Part shown: piece after piece, positions 49,701 to 61,275 of the stretch | Position numbering within the stretch: the first letter of the stretch is position 1 | Layout of the letters: each line of letters starts with the position of its first letter | Origin: Odontesthes bonariensis | Lineage: Eukaryota; Chordata; Actinopteri; Atheriniformes; Atherinopsidae | Length of the DNA stretch: 64,000 bases | Reading direction: 5' to 3' | NCBI RefSeq assembly: GCF_027942865.1 | Contig: NC_134525.1 | Location: 19,591,657 to 19,655,656 of the forward strand | Notes under the pieces: generated by a model | The model's database searches: none | The model's input: the letters and a program-made list of their open reading frames with translations, nothing else | What the model was told of the DNA's origin: nothing | Made by a program: the position numbers and the translations under genes

Positions 49701-52700
49701 GTGTGTTTGTGTCGCTGGGCAGTCTGCTGCGGTCTTAAAGGAGTGAGAAGTAGGTATAGATGAGCTAACACACGTTTTGCTTGTGTAAACTGAGAGCTGT
49801 TGGTCTCTCTTTCTCCCCTCCCTCTGTTTTCCTGTTTCTCAGTCTCCCCAGCGAGCGGAAACTCTAATTTGAGCCACATTTCTCTCTGAGCTTTGGAGGA
49901 GTGCAGGCCCGAGAGGAAGTGTGAAGTTAGAAGGAAGTTGAATCATGGTGTACAGGGCTGTCTGCTGGACCTTCTGGCAGTCTTTGTCAGAAAAAAAAAC
50001 TAGTGGGAGAGTTGTTAATGTCCAAAGCTTATGATGGGTTTCTGCTGCAAAGGTGTGTTTTCCTGCCTCCTTCCCAGCGGGGGAAGTGAGTAGGGGTCTG
50101 GGCTTGTTGAACAGTAGGCAGGACTGTAAACATGTTGGTGAAGGAACAACACGGACCTCTTTAGATCATGTTTTTCAGGAGTTCCAGTATTTTCATTTTT
50201 TTTTAATGGTTTAGGTAACGTCCTTACAGGAAGTGAATCGCATTGTGGTGCACTACATTTCCTGCGTGGCTTGTTTACTACTTCACGTTATTAGTAGGGA
50301 TGGTTACCAAGTCTTATGTACCAACAGCTGTCCTCATGTATGTGAAAAGCAGGGTTAGCTTTGATGAAAGAATCTGTAATAGTTATGTGACACTTTAGGG
50401 AAAAAAAAGGGAAGTTGATACTGAAAAGAAGCATAAATGTTCTCCTTTTTCTTCTCAGACAGCTCAGATCACTACTTTCAGTTTACATTTGGTCAAATAA
50501 AAATTATATTTTTTGGCACAAACTAAAAGTTTCTGTGTAACCTGCATCGTGGAGGATGCTGGGATTTTTATTTTTTTTTTCCATTCAAAGGTCACATGAA
50601 GGACTTTCATAATCACTCATTTTCAGTTTGACCAAAGAGGGGAGGGGTAGCTCCAATATTCATAAACAATTTAAAGAAATAAAAAAGAACATTTGGAGTT
50701 TACTTGATTTTAAAGATGCAATCAAACCAATTCATCATACTGTAAATTAAGTCTTAATACATTTGTTCATTTCACATGCATTATCATCTGCTCGTTTAAT
50801 TTTGATCCTGACCAACCCTGTTGATCAGTTGGTACATTCTGTGGTGACTGAGGTTCTTCATAGAAAATCAGAACTCTTTCTAGTGTTTGCGACTTTGTTC
50901 TTGAGCCAGAGTTCACCCGCTATAGTTAACTTTCACACGTGAGGAACTTTGTTTTCTTTTGTCAGATGTAAAATAGTTTTTTATAATAAACCGTGTTGAT
51001 ATTCTTCACAGTACGTCCACCCCTGTGTACGGTAGCTTCTCAGTGGGTTTAAATCATCAGGTTTGTGGATGGGGTACAAAGCCAATTCTTTTAAGTTGCC
51101 TCCGCTGCTCAGAATATTATGTACATATCAGTGTTGCATGTCATGCTTGCTCTCAAAGAGTAATTTAGATTTTAGTTCATCAGAGAAAAAGTCAAGACAA
51201 AGGGTTTGCTTTGAAATGCAGTGGCTATAGATGGAGGATGAGCTCTTTATTACAGTCTTGTTGCCATGTGGAAACATGGTTTCTAACTTTCTTTTGAGAG
51301 ATTGTGCTCTCAAACTGTTTGGGATGAGTTTTATTTGGCGTGTCTACTGACAGTAAGGCTGCTCCGTACAGGGCTTTACACAAAGTCAGAGCTGTGTTTC
51401 TTCCCTTAGCTCTTCCATCACAGAGATCGATGACTGCCTGCTTTTGATGTTTCAGATGGCTAAAGTTGAAAGAAGCTTGCACATTTCCTGCGTATCTGTC
51501 ATCTATGTCAGCAGCGCGATTTGAAGCTGCAGTCTAAAAGGCAGCCCCAACCGAGAATACGCCAACTCACATTAGTGCGTTTTGCCTTTCGTTTGGACTC
51601 GCACCGTTTCTGACTGAACATGCTGTCATTACATTTAGAGTGCATGTCTCCCACAAAACCATATGGCTGTTTTCAATGACCTGTCTGGAGACGCATTGCG
51701 GTCAGAGTTGGAATTCCTGTCAACATGTAGATCACTTCCTGAGAGTCCGTCACCAGGTGACAATGACTGCTTGATGATCATTTAGGCAACCTGACTCTAT
51801 TTGCAATGGAGGATAAAACAGTGGCTCACCAGAGTGTGTCAGGCTGTTTTGGCTTTAACTGACCGTTGGCAAAAGTGTGCTGTGTCAAAGCAGAGGGATG
51901 GTAAAGCACTGTCAGACAGCCTGACGCGGGGTGTTGTCGTCCACAAAGGAAGAGCCCTGGAATGGAGGGAAGCCGAGGGGTCGAAAGGGCCCTGGCAGAC
52001 AATGGACAGCCAGCCAGCGCAGGGAGGCCAGAGTTAAGAAACAAAACTAGTTCCTGTATGTCACTGGTAGCCAAACAAACCCTCCGGCACTTTCTTCTGC
52101 TGTAAACTGCTACTTTTCTCCTTTCAGAGGGGCTTTAACATATGTGTCATGCTCCTCGTCATAGTTTGCAGTGATATGCTGCCATCTGAATCGGTTTCAT
52201 TTTTCCTCCTCCACATCACCCTCTCAGGAAATGCGCAGGAAAAAGCATGCGACCGTTCCAGAGAAGTTTCCGACGCACAGCGTTTATTCATTTCTCTCAC
52301 AAGGTTTCCCCAAGTAGCAGCAGAGCACCAACACGAATTCTGGTTTTCAGAGGAAACCACACAGCATATACTATCGTGCCATATATTTGGCAGCTTTGAA
52401 GGTTGACATCAGGTGGGGAGATTGAGTACAGTGCACTGAGAGGCAGCTTGAGAGGAACTGAGTGGAAGAAGGATGTATATTTTTAGTTGGTCTAATGGGT
52501 TGCAGTCTGTCCAAATGATATATGTCATTTATCATGTTGTTGAGCTATTTATACGTTTTCCCAATACCATACTTGGGCACAAAATGTGTTTGTTGTATTA
52601 GTTATTGTGGAATTATCAAGATGTGAATAATCCTGCTCTACCTCACAGGTTTTGGCTCGTGGTACCCAAAAGCCCAACATTTCACTGAGCTGTCAGAAAA

Positions 52701-53740
52701 TTAAGGAAGTGTTACCGTCCCAGTTACGGTTACTGTCACCTGAGCAGTATGCAGCTGTGCCCTCCTTTGGAAACTGTGGCCTTATTGGAAGTAATTCCAT
52801 TCTGTGTGTTTGAATCGAAGAGATACAATCTCTGCTTAGCTGCAAAAGGAAGTGCAAACCTGCAGCTCTTCCACACAGCTGACAAGTGAATTCTTATGAT
52901 TAACCCACAACCGCACGACAGATGAACCCTCAGAGCAGCAGTTGCCCTCAATAACAGCCCCGTATCTTCTCATCGATCCATCTAAAACTGCACAGGCAAA
53001 TACAAACTTCCCATTATTACCCAGGTACAGATTGAGCATCTAGTCAAATGCAGTGGAGCTGCTTTTTTAATGCAAAGCGCTCATGTCAGCGTAGCAGGAA
53101 GCGGCAAATAAAACCCCCTGACAGGGACACTGATAAGGACTGTGTCACCTGGCCGGAGGGATAAAGTATAAACTCTCAGTTGTGTCTCTGCTCTCAGCTG
53201 GAGCTAAAAGATGCTCTTCTCTACAGAGTTGACCCCTGACCTTTTTGTTTGAAACGACGGAGTAGAGCCGAGACGCATTCTGGCGCCTGCACCTGCGTGA
53301 TCACCGTTTCTTATCAAGCACGTTATATTTTAGATGTGGTGAATCTATATTTTGTCTGCTGTACTAGCACAGTTCCAAACACTAAAGTGGTGTATTTATG
53401 TTAATGAGTCTTTGATGGTCTTCTCTTCCTCAAAGCTTTTTACAAGAGGTTTTTTTCCCCCTTTAAAATCTGCGTGTTCTTCTCGTCTCTTTGAGTTGAT
53501 GTGATTGCAAAGGTGCCTAACTAGCATCTGCGCTAACCTAACCTCTGCCTACAGACAGCGGCTCTTAACACCCTGTCTGGAGTCTGTAGTTATGCACGGT
53601 GGTGCGACTAATAACAGGGTCTACCTGGAAGCAATTTGACGTTGGACTCTCAACGCTACCGTGAAATTTGTCTGCTCTCCTTGAGTCAGAGGCACCTTTC
53701 AGTAACAATCTTATCTGTGGTAAAGCATGCTCACGTTCCC

Positions 53741-53771
<31 letters not shown>

Positions 53772-56192
53772 CGTCCTCTCAGCACTGTCCTGGAGACTCC
53801 ACCCTGCTTCACTGTATAATTTCACCCAGCTGTCTTTTGATTATGCAAGCAATAGCCTTGCAAACGTAATCAGAAATGGGGTCTCGGCCTAAATCTGCTC
53901 ATGGTGTCTGGAGTGAGTTGTTGGTTAGTCTCGGCTTCGGTCTGGTTTGTCTACATCATCAGTGAGACTGATTACAGTACAGTAATATATAGATACACAA
54001 GACCTAGCATTAGAGCTGCTGTACGGTCACCTGGAAAGTAGGAGGAAGGCATGATCTCAACACTGTATCCTCTGCTAGCTACACATGCTTCATACAGCTC
54101 TTAGTGTGCTAGATTGCAAAGTGGAAATTTTTGCCGGACTTCACAACCCCGAAACGGGCTTGAAGACATTTAAATTCTGGTCTGAAAGGTCTTAAACAAT
54201 ACCAAGATGTTGGCCGGATGAAAGGTTAAGGGTCCCTTTAGCCAGTGGTCTTTTATGTAAGTGTTGGCAGAATGGAAACATGCTCTCAATCATCCCCACA
54301 TCACACTGAAAGCCAAATGGTCACTGTAAGGGGAACTGGGGGGGTTGCGTAGAGTTGGAGTTTGGGCAGAGACGGAACTGTTTGAAATCGGGCTGCCGAG
54401 CGAGCCAGGCCGCAGGTGTCAGGGCAGCCAAGGTGATTAGTGCGATGTAATTAGCAGCAACGAAATGTGACTGAACCATTTTGTCTCACAGAGTTCAAGG
54501 CAAGTATAGTGTTCGACTTCCTTCAATGTTGGGTCACAGTGCTTGAATAAAAGCACTTCACATTTTTTTTGTGTCCGCAGGATTTACAGGTCCGTGCCAA
54601 AACAAGTTTTCATCCCCCTCACTCCTTTTTTCTTTTTTTGCCCCACCACACCGTTGCTTTTCTTTTTGTTTCCTCAGCACCTAGGCCTAATCCCCAAGAA
54701 TGTATTTGGATTTGGAGTGTGGGGGGTTTAGAGCACGGTGATGTGGACAGAGTGATATTTAGCCCTGCTTACCCACCCTCCCTGTATTTCACCACAGCCC
54801 ATAATGCTTATTATTTCCTGGTATTTGTCTCCTTCTTCTTTTCTTTTTTTTTTTTTCTTTGCCCGCCCTTAAATTTTCAGGTTGTTTTATAATGGTGTAT
54901 GTTCATGGCTTTTGTTTTTCTGTTGAGACTTGTCCCACATCAGTGGAATGGTGTGAAAAACTGAATTCCAAGAGACTTGTCTTTTTGGTAAAATTATGAC
55001 TTTCAGGTTTAAAGCTGTACCTGCTGATGAAGGGTGTCAGCTGCCTGCCTGTTTCTGACCAATATGACTAGACTTAATATTTCAGAAAACTTTAACACCT
55101 CTCTTTGTTCTTCTAAATTTTCCTAGGATTTGGGGTTAAGAGGGGCAGAAAAGGAGTTATGAGAGACACCGCCTCCAACGCTGACACAGATCTGAGTACA
55201 GATAATGGCGAGCGGCTGTATGACCTCAACCTCCCCGCCTTGGTCAAGTTCAGCTACACGGCGGAGCGCGAGGACGAGCTTTCTCTGGTGAAGGGCACGC
55301 GGGTGGTGGTGATGGAGAAGTGCAGCGACGGCTGGTGGCGCGGCAGCTACAGCGGACGGTCTGGCTGGTTTCCGTCCAACTACGTGACGGAGGACGTGGA
55401 TGGGACGGCAGGGGGAGGGGGCATGGGTGGGCTCGGTGACCCGGCCGGATCGCTGACGGAGAAGCTTGCGGCCGTAGTAAACAGCACCACGAATGGAAAC
55501 CGAGTGCTGCACACGGTTCAGGCTCTCTACCCTTTCAGCTCAGGCAACGACGAGGAACTAAACTTTGAGAAGGGCGAGGTAATGGAAGTCGTGGAGAAGC
55601 CCGAGAATGACCCAGAGTGGTGGAAGTGCCGCAAGGCGGATGGACAGCTGGGCTTGGTGCCCAAGAACTACGTCACTGTGCTGGACTCCAGCTCCTATAA
55701 ACCCACAGCAGGGCCTGCGGGGCCTCCCACGCCTGACTGCGACTACATCTCCCCTTCAGGCAGCGGGCGCTTCGCAGGGAAGGAGTGGTACTACGGAAAG
55801 GTGACGCGCCACCAGGCTGAGGTTGCCCTCAATCAGAGAGGCTCGGAGGGAGACTTCCTCATCCGAGACAGCGAATCATCGGTCAGTATTCTGCTCCTGA
55901 GACCAGCGTAGATTCACTGCTTTTAGATACTGCTACTAACCTTAGATTTTCTTTTCCTTTTCAGCCAAACGACTTCTCCATCTCCCTGAAGGCGCAGAGC
56001 AAGAACAAGCATTTCAAAGTGCAGCTGAAGGACAGCCTTTACTGCATTGGACAGCGCAAGTTCAACTCTATGGAAGAGCTTGTTGAACACTACAAAAAGG
56101 CCCCCATCTTCACCAGTGAGCAGGGAGACAAACTGTACCTGGTCAAGGCCCTGGCTGCGTCCTGATCCATCTCCCACACACACACACATGAA
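43533..56192 (+). CDS. nck1: Nck1 adaptor protein (SH3-SH3-SH3-SH2)
   Basis: Non-catalytic cytosolic adaptor linking phosphotyrosine receptors to actin regulators (N-WASP, PAK and WIP in mammals). Coding exons are 43533-43758, 55127-55881 and 55965-56192; phases agree (1, then 0), giving 402 residues. SH3-1 is at about 5-58 ([35 protein letters not shown]), SH3-2 at 112-166 ([31 protein letters not shown]), SH3-3 at 204-259 ([32 protein letters not shown]) and SH2 at 296-390 ([22 protein letters not shown] with phosphotyrosine-binding Arg322, [27 protein letters not shown]). The linker before SH3-3 ([11 protein letters not shown]) and neighbour slc35g2 favour nck1 over nck2. The a/b paralogue is unknown. 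After LVKALAA the frame runs on 11 residues into a CA repeat before TGA, which is unusual (see findings). An alternative start exon lies in intron 3. Confidence 0.95.
45538..45672. mobile_element. Short MITE, 135 bp with 28-bp inverted ends
   Basis: Left end 45538-45565 (starts GGTTGATCTACTA) and right end 45645-45672 (ends TAGTAGATCAACC) are reverse complements at 27 of 28 positions, around an AT-rich core of 79 bases. No coding capacity. The flanking duplication is not evident, so the transposon superfamily is unknown. RNA from it would fold into a long hairpin. Confidence 0.8.
46071..46924. mobile_element. hAT-like transposon remnant, 854 bp
   Basis: The left end AGGGGTGGGCGGTATG and right end CATACCGCCCAGCCCTAG are inverted repeats with one mismatch. 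Flanking 8-mers TGTCCGCT (46063-46070) and TGTCCACT (46925-46932) match at 7 of 8, fitting the 8-bp duplication of hAT elements. Inside, on the plus strand, 46215-46300 encodes a piece that reads ICRATV...[19 protein letters not shown], the Cys/His pattern of the BED zinc finger that begins many hAT transposases. The rest of the transposase is absent. It is an internally deleted, immobile-by-itself copy. Confidence 0.8.
46925..47125. repeat. Probable older repeat flanking the hAT copy
   Basis: The segment running from 'ccactgccatgttgggttaa' to 'cagcatgggaattcccaggc' includes a poly-C tract (47001-47014) and 'ttctgtgattggttccc'. It resembles dispersed fish repeats whose ends read TAGCCTGGGAAT. 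The sequence left of the hAT insertion (about 45,890-46,070) may be the other part of the same element. Low certainty. Confidence 0.4.
48300..48692 (+). promoter_or_regulatory. nck1: Candidate internal nck1 promoter
   Basis: A C/T-rich block (48290-48500) is followed by an inverted CCAAT box (ATTGG, 48551-48555), a GC-richer zone and then the alternative first exon. There is no TATA box. The case depends on the exon downstream being real. Confidence 0.4.
48693..48726 (+). CDS. nck1: Candidate alternative first coding exon of nck1
   Basis: CAAAATGG gives a strong Kozak start (A at -3, G at +4). The 34-base frame encodes [11 protein letters not shown] plus one base, then hits a textbook donor, TTTC|GTGAGT. 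Phase 1 is exactly that of the normal first coding exon, so joining to the exon at 55127 keeps frame (codon 12 becomes Arg) and yields about 338 residues: SH3-2, SH3-3 and SH2 without SH3-1. I recall a human NCK1 short isoform of 313 residues whose length would fit a 12-residue replacement of residues 1-76, but I could not check its sequence. The upstream start of the exon is undefined. Confidence 0.65.
49168..49194. repeat. (CA)n microsatellite
   Basis: Uninterrupted CA run in nck1 intron 3; explains the His/Thr and Cys/Val open frames across it. Confidence 0.95.
53743..53772. repeat. (CA)n microsatellite
   Basis: Uninterrupted CA run of about 15 units in nck1 intron 3. Confidence 0.95.
55127..55881 (+). 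CDS. nck1: nck1 second coding exon (SH3-2, SH3-3, SH2 start)
   Basis: Acceptor TTTTCCTAG ends at 55126 and the donor is TCATCG|GTCAGT. The exon completes codon 76 and encodes [10 protein letters not shown], a Ser/Asp-rich linker, SH3-2, a Gly-rich linker ([11 protein letters not shown], longer than in mammals), SH3-3 and the SH2 domain up to FLIRDSESS. It is clearly more GC-rich than its intron surroundings. A 129-codon open frame on the other strand is a shadow. Confidence 0.94.
55965..56192 (+). CDS. nck1: nck1 last coding exon (rest of SH2)
   Basis: Follows an 83-base intron with acceptor CCTTTTCAG. Encodes [11 protein letters not shown], then the SH2 core to YLVKALAA. Instead of stopping there, as the mammalian protein nearly does, the frame continues [10 protein letters not shown] through a CA repeat to TGA at 56190-56192. 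An alternative TGA at 56164-56166 lies in the next frame and would be reached if one base were absent at 56160-56161. Confidence 0.9.
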
Positions 56193-59100
56193 AACACAAA
56201 CATACCAAGTGGCACCCCATTAATGGCATCCATAGCTAAAACAGCTACTTACACCAGAACACACACACACACACTAACATTTCAGCTCCAAGCCTGAAGA
56301 CTTAACACATCATCAGGACTTGAATGGCCCCTTTGTGAGCATTCCAAGAGGAGGTATGGAAAAAGCATGGGAGAGACAAAAAGACTATGGACCCCTGAGA
56401 GTTGACTACAGACCTCTTGGTCGCCTATCTTAAATTATCCAGATGTGTTAGGTCATAGGCAATGCCATGTATTTCCACCTTGATATCTATTAGAGTTGCA
56501 TTTAGTTTTCTTTTCTTTGTTGATAATATATAATCTTTTTAACAGTTTCTTTAAACAAAAAAAAAAAAAAAAAAAAGAACTGACTTTTTTTATTTTTTAA
56601 ACTATACACAACACAAAAGAACCACCCGACCGAGGTATTTTCCGATGTTGGCACATTCAGAGCCGTGCCTGCAGGTCTACACTTCAACTCATTTTTGTGT
56701 TGTCTGTCTTAAAGCGTTTTTTTTTCATGGTTGTGGACACACTAATCCACAGCTTCTGCTAATCACAAATAAAAACTTAAGTGACCAAACTATATTTATT
56801 TACATTTCTGTTAGGATCATTGTTGACGAGATTGGAATATGCCGCTGTGCGCCCCCCACCTCCTCCCCTTTTTCTTTTTTTGTGTGCAAAGGCAAACTAG
56901 ATATTCAGCTTTCTTTGTGTACAACAGAACAGCTCTTTTCACATATTGCTGTATCCACACATCATGTGAATGTTACAAAGCTGAGGGAGCACAGACAGTG
57001 GGGGCTCTAAATCCTGTGACTTTGCCCGGAAGCACTCGCACTAGAAACTGTCTTCCTCGTTTCCTCCACGAGGGAGCTCTGCAGTCCACCTGGGTGATGG
57101 GGAGTCTGTCAGTCCATCTACAGGTCAGATGAAGAGCCACAAAGTGGTACTCCCTCTTCTATACCCCCCCCCCCCTTCATCTCAGCATGTGGGCGACAGC
57201 TGACGCTTGTCAGTGTTACCGAAGGGGACACGTTTCAGGATGCAGGGCGGCTAAGTGAGAGGGAAGGCGGGCAGCGGGGGGGGGGATAATCCCCAAGCTC
57301 TCTTCTGGAGCTCGGAGGGGAAATGGAGGGCTGGGAGGATGATGTCACTGCTTCTGAATTAGCGATCACTGGAGGGTTGAGGGTCACCCAAGAGTCACGT
57401 TTGCGTGGTTGCAGAGCATATACATCATGCAAAGGGCAACGCCCACTTCCTTAAGCAGGCACAAAGGATTTTCAGAAAACAATTCCTTATGTCAAAGCAC
57501 GGATGAAAGAAAGGCAGCCTGGGGTAGATGTTTGTTTTCTTTGATATTTGGGCGTCTGTTTCCATGACCAGTTTATCTGAGCGCGAGTTTAAACGGCTGT
57601 GAAGTCTCCGGGCTTGAAGGAATCCAGTTTGTGGGGTCGGTGTGGAGTGAGAACACGGTGCCCGTAAATGTTTTCAGCCACACGTGTGCTTTTTATTTAC
57701 AGTAAAGGTCTCGAGTGAATGGGTGTCCGATCGAAAGGGAAACCGGGTGTTTGGATGTTGAGGGGCAGCGTGCACCGCTGGCTGCAGCGCTGCTGGCAGG
57801 GAGCCACTCCTGCAGGGAGATGATGATGAGTCCTCCAGCTGTGGCCAGTTGGACCGGAGCACGAAAAGGAAGAGCGATCTGAGAGCGCAGGAAAGGGAAA
57901 AGTGGACTTGGAGAAATACGAGTTATAAAAGCAGCAAGCAACGAGGAACTTTGGAGGAGACGTGGAGAGCGTGTTCCACTGGATAACAAGTATCGGGAAA
58001 GCCCCGCCCGAGCTGGCCAAACACCGATGCATCATAGCAGAGAATAGAAGATTGAACATTACTGGCAGAGCTTTTAAAGGTCCAGTAAATACAAGCATGA
58101 GAAAAATAATCAGTCACACCACAAAGAACACAAAACATGGGTGTGAGCCTTGTTCTTTCTCCCAGGTGATTGACGGAGCCTTTCATAAGCGCTGCAGAAG
58201 ATTAATTAGAAACGGCGAAACGATTGGCTTTCAGTTCGAGTAATGACGGGTTAAAACATGCTAGTTGTACTCTGCAAGTCACCGTTGACGTCATAACATA
58301 CAATCCAGTGTTACAAAGCTTACAAAGCTTCTAACGGGAGACTGTTGTTGACTTGGGGTTTGTAATCTACAACAAGTTTAAACATGATTCATCATTTGAA
58401 CCTGCAGTGGGTTTCAGTGCCTGTGATCTCACCATATTCAGCCACAGGATTAGGCTTTAGATGCACCATCCCGTAGGATTTCTTACACAGATCCCTGGCT
58501 GCTTTGTTATCTCCGCCCCGCCGACACGTAGCACGAGTCCAGCGTTTGCCTACAGTAGTGATCATCTGTTCTTTTTTTTCTTTTTAAATTATCCTGGCGA
58601 TGATTCCACCCCGACTTCCGGCTCTACAGCATCCGCGATGTTCCGCAGTATTAGTGATGAATGCCAACGGGACGTGCCCCACTTTGAAAGATTTAGGAGA
58701 TTTTAAACGTGCCTTCACAGCTTTCTGGCAACCAAAGGCTTTCAGTGTCCCTTTTTTCTATATATTTTTTTTCTTTCCCCCCTCCCTCCCTCCCTCCTTC
58801 ATCCTGTGCTTCCCACTTCTGTCATCGCTACGGCGTGCGATTTGGTTAAAGCTTTGCATGTGCGTCAGTTGGGTGATCAGCGAGCGGCGCGTTTGGGATG
58901 TCTGAAAGTGTATTTCCTCGTTGGGAGCTCACTTTTGAAGCTGGTTGAAAAAAGTAAATAAATAAATGTCACGACCTCACTTTATTTTACGTTTAGTCGT
59001 GCATAACCCCCCCCCACCGAGTTCATATTGTGTTTTAGTTTCAAGTGACCTTACCAGAGCTGACTTCATCGAGTATAACTTCTTAAGTGAACCATGAATG

Positions 59101-59900
59101 CCTACATTGACAGTATGAAAATATGTGCTCCCCCCGGGTGTGATGTAATCGTGGCCTGAATCTTATGTATGTGCACCTCAAGTGACGGTATCGCATCATG
59201 TCTGTTGGATATCGTTCTTTTTGTCTGTATGTAAGACTAGTGTAAGACTTCACTTTTGCAGTTTAGCCACTTAAATATATAAACGACTACAAAAAAGAAC
59301 CAATATTTCAAAATGTTTCTTGATATTCAGATACAGAACCACAGCATCTCCCTGCGTAGATATGACTAGGTTTTTTTTACATGTTACAACAAGGGGGGCC
59401 GCATGAGCAGAGCCTCGTAGCTGTACGGAATTGGGCTTTTAAAACAAAAAGTCAGTTGTGACAAATATTAGTTCATCAAACTGTCCGTTCCGACAGAGCT
59501 ACAGCGCAGCCGGAGCTTTTTTTGTTTCTTGACCGCCAAAACGAGCCTGAGATGACCTTGAATTTTCACATAGATGTCTTGATAATATTCAGAGCAAGTG
59601 GGCTGTGTTGAACTTTTGGTGCTTTCGTGCTGCTTACATTTCCATGGTGTTTCTTTGTTTCACAAAGCCGTTTTTCTTTTTCTTTTTTCTGTGTGAGAAA
59701 GTGAGGAGATGGAAAAAAAAAAAGAAGAAAAAAACGGACTCGTGCTGTGGAATGATAAAAGGCAGTGCTGTGAAATTTTAATGTCTTGCTCTTAATACTG
59801 TTTTTTTTTACGGAGGGGGGTGGGGGAAGATTGTCTTCAGGTGTAATAACTTAGCAGTTTTAGTGTTCAAAAGATGTAATAAAACAGCATAAAAATGATT
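56193..59900 (+). other. nck1: nck1 3' UTR (predicted, about 3.7 kb)
   Basis: No coding exon is visible between the nck1 stop and the tail-to-tail neighbour. Several candidate poly(A) signals occur: AATAAA at 56768-56773, 58957-58962/58961-58966 and 59878-59883. The last has a T/G-rich element just downstream and is the best distal site. The region includes a 20-base A-tract (56557-56576) that could prime cDNA falsely, poly-C/poly-G tracts and a CCCT run near 58,785. UTR extent is inferred. Confidence 0.5.
59878..59883 (+). terminator. Likely distal poly(A) signal of nck1
   Basis: GTAATAAAACAGC followed 20-30 bases later by TTCTGTGTGATCTGTTTG, a good GU-rich downstream element. A further AATAAA at 60206-60211 would run into the bdh1 3' UTR. 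Confidence 0.6.
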
Positions 59901-60162
59901 CTGTGTGATCTGTTTGTCAACACGTCATTTGATTGTGCCCCCCCCTACAGATATCAACAGATGTTGTTATTGACGGGTCATCGTGCTCGACTTTCTACAA
60001 GTTGCCTGATGTTTTCAGCTTTGCTGTCCTGTTGGGAGAGCAACAGACGCCTGTGGTAGTTTTCTATTATGTGACATGTATCCCCCCTGGTGGTCGTGTG
60101 TGGCATTACACCTCCCTAACTTTAAAGAACACCTTCAACAACACACAATGCCTTTTGGTCAT

Positions 60163-60168
60163 TTTATT
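60163..60168 (-). terminator. Likely poly(A) signal of bdh1
   Basis: Reads AATAAA on the minus strand, and 15-35 bases downstream in that direction comes TTGTGTGTTGTTG, a strong GU-rich element. It is the nearest canonical signal to the bdh1 stop, giving a 3' UTR of about 640 bases. Confidence 0.6.
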
Positions 60169-60808
60169 TCAAGTCATTCTTGGAAAAAGGATTGTTATAT
60201 CTTCAAATAAAAAGCTCTATACAACTGATTATGGTAATTACAAAATACTTTTCTGTTAAAAGTGGGGTAACCTCTCCTCTCCTCTCCTCTCCCTCCGAGC
60301 GCAACCATTAATCACATCAAAGGACGCCAGTGTCAAAGTAGCATGCTGGATCTCATGAAGCATGTGAGACAAAGTGGGATTGTGTTGTTGTTACATAACT
60401 TTGAGTGAGTCGGGGCCAAATCGCACCATGGCCTTACAGTAGCCGACCTCTCATCTGTTCCGGTGTGAGCCACAACGGAACACAAGGGGAGCCTTTCGGG
60501 GGCCCCAGAGGGATTCAAAGAAGGCGCAACATCACAAGTATGGGATGGGGGGGGGGACTTTTCAAACAAAAGTAGTAACTATTTATCAGAGAATATATCT
60601 ATATATATAAAGTTACGGTTCTTGCAAGACATGAAAAGCAAAGTGCAATCATTTACTTACAGTTTTAAGGCTTAATCAGTGAATGATTTCAAGTGCTGCG
60701 GGATACACAGAAGAGACCCATAATAGGGTGAAGTCTGCAGATCTGCATAATGCTACACAGAATTCGCTGCTATCTGATCTGAAGGTGAAACAGAGGAAGC
60801 TAGCACTT
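60169..60808 (-). other. bdh1: bdh1 3' UTR (predicted)
   Basis: From the bdh1 stop codon to its proposed poly(A) signal. Contains a CTCCT repeat (about 60272-60295), a G-run (60546-60555) and a TA-rich patch (60593-60610). No gene on the plus strand is supported. Confidence 0.5.
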
Positions 60809-61275
60809 TTAGAAGTAGAGCAAGTCGGATATGGCGCCCGGCAGGTGGGTCATCACCTGCACTCTGATCCACCAGTGCGGCTCCATGGGGCTGTATCGCG
60901 TGTAGGGACGCTTCGACAAGATGGCGTCGGTTATGTCATCCAGAACGGGGGCCAGGTCCTTCTGTCCACTGTTGCAGTAAGAGCGCATCAGAGCCATGTG
61001 CTGCTCAAAATGGGCCTTCCCATAATCCTCCTTCACGGCAGAGGGTGCCTCAGTCCACAGCTTGTTGGCCGTAGTCGCCACAATGTCACGGGTCAGGATG
61101 CCGGTGGCCACGATGAAGTTTCCCGGTTCGATTACGGACACTTTTACTCCCCAGGCCTTCATCTCGTAGCGCAAGCAGTCCGAAAAAACCTCCACGCCAT
61201 ATTTAGTGACGCAGTACGGCGATCGCAGCATGTTGCCCATCCTCCCGTACATGCTGGCCAGGTTCACAACGCGAC
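60809..61275 (-). CDS. bdh1: bdh1 exon 5 (active site, C-terminus)
   Basis: After a 1.1-kb intron (acceptor GCTTGTAG) this exon gives [31 protein letters not shown] and the C-terminal [13 protein letters not shown], stopping TAA at 60809-60811. The catalytic Ser, Tyr and Lys are all present. A 210-codon plus-strand open frame over the same bases is a shadow. Confidence 0.93.

Larger units (their letters stand above)
43759..55126 (+). other. nck1 intron 3 (11.4 kb)
   Basis: Contains a 135-bp MITE (45538-45672), an hAT remnant (46071-46924) apparently nested in an older repeat, CA microsatellites, poly-T/poly-G tracts and, at about 48.3-48.73 kb, a candidate internal promoter and alternative first exon. 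Other open frames are short and unrecognised. Confidence 0.7.

Noticed and set aside
50295..50330. 'gtagggatggttaccaagtc', reminiscent of a hAT-type repeat tip
   Set aside because: Too short and diverged to support, no partner end found.
55123..55512. 129-codon minus-strand open frame
   Set aside because: Antisense shadow of the GC-rich nck1 SH3-2/SH3-3 exon.
59933..60259. 108-codon plus-strand open frame between nck1 and bdh1
   Set aside because: No family match and no Kozak-supported start; it overlaps the opposing bdh1 poly(A) region.
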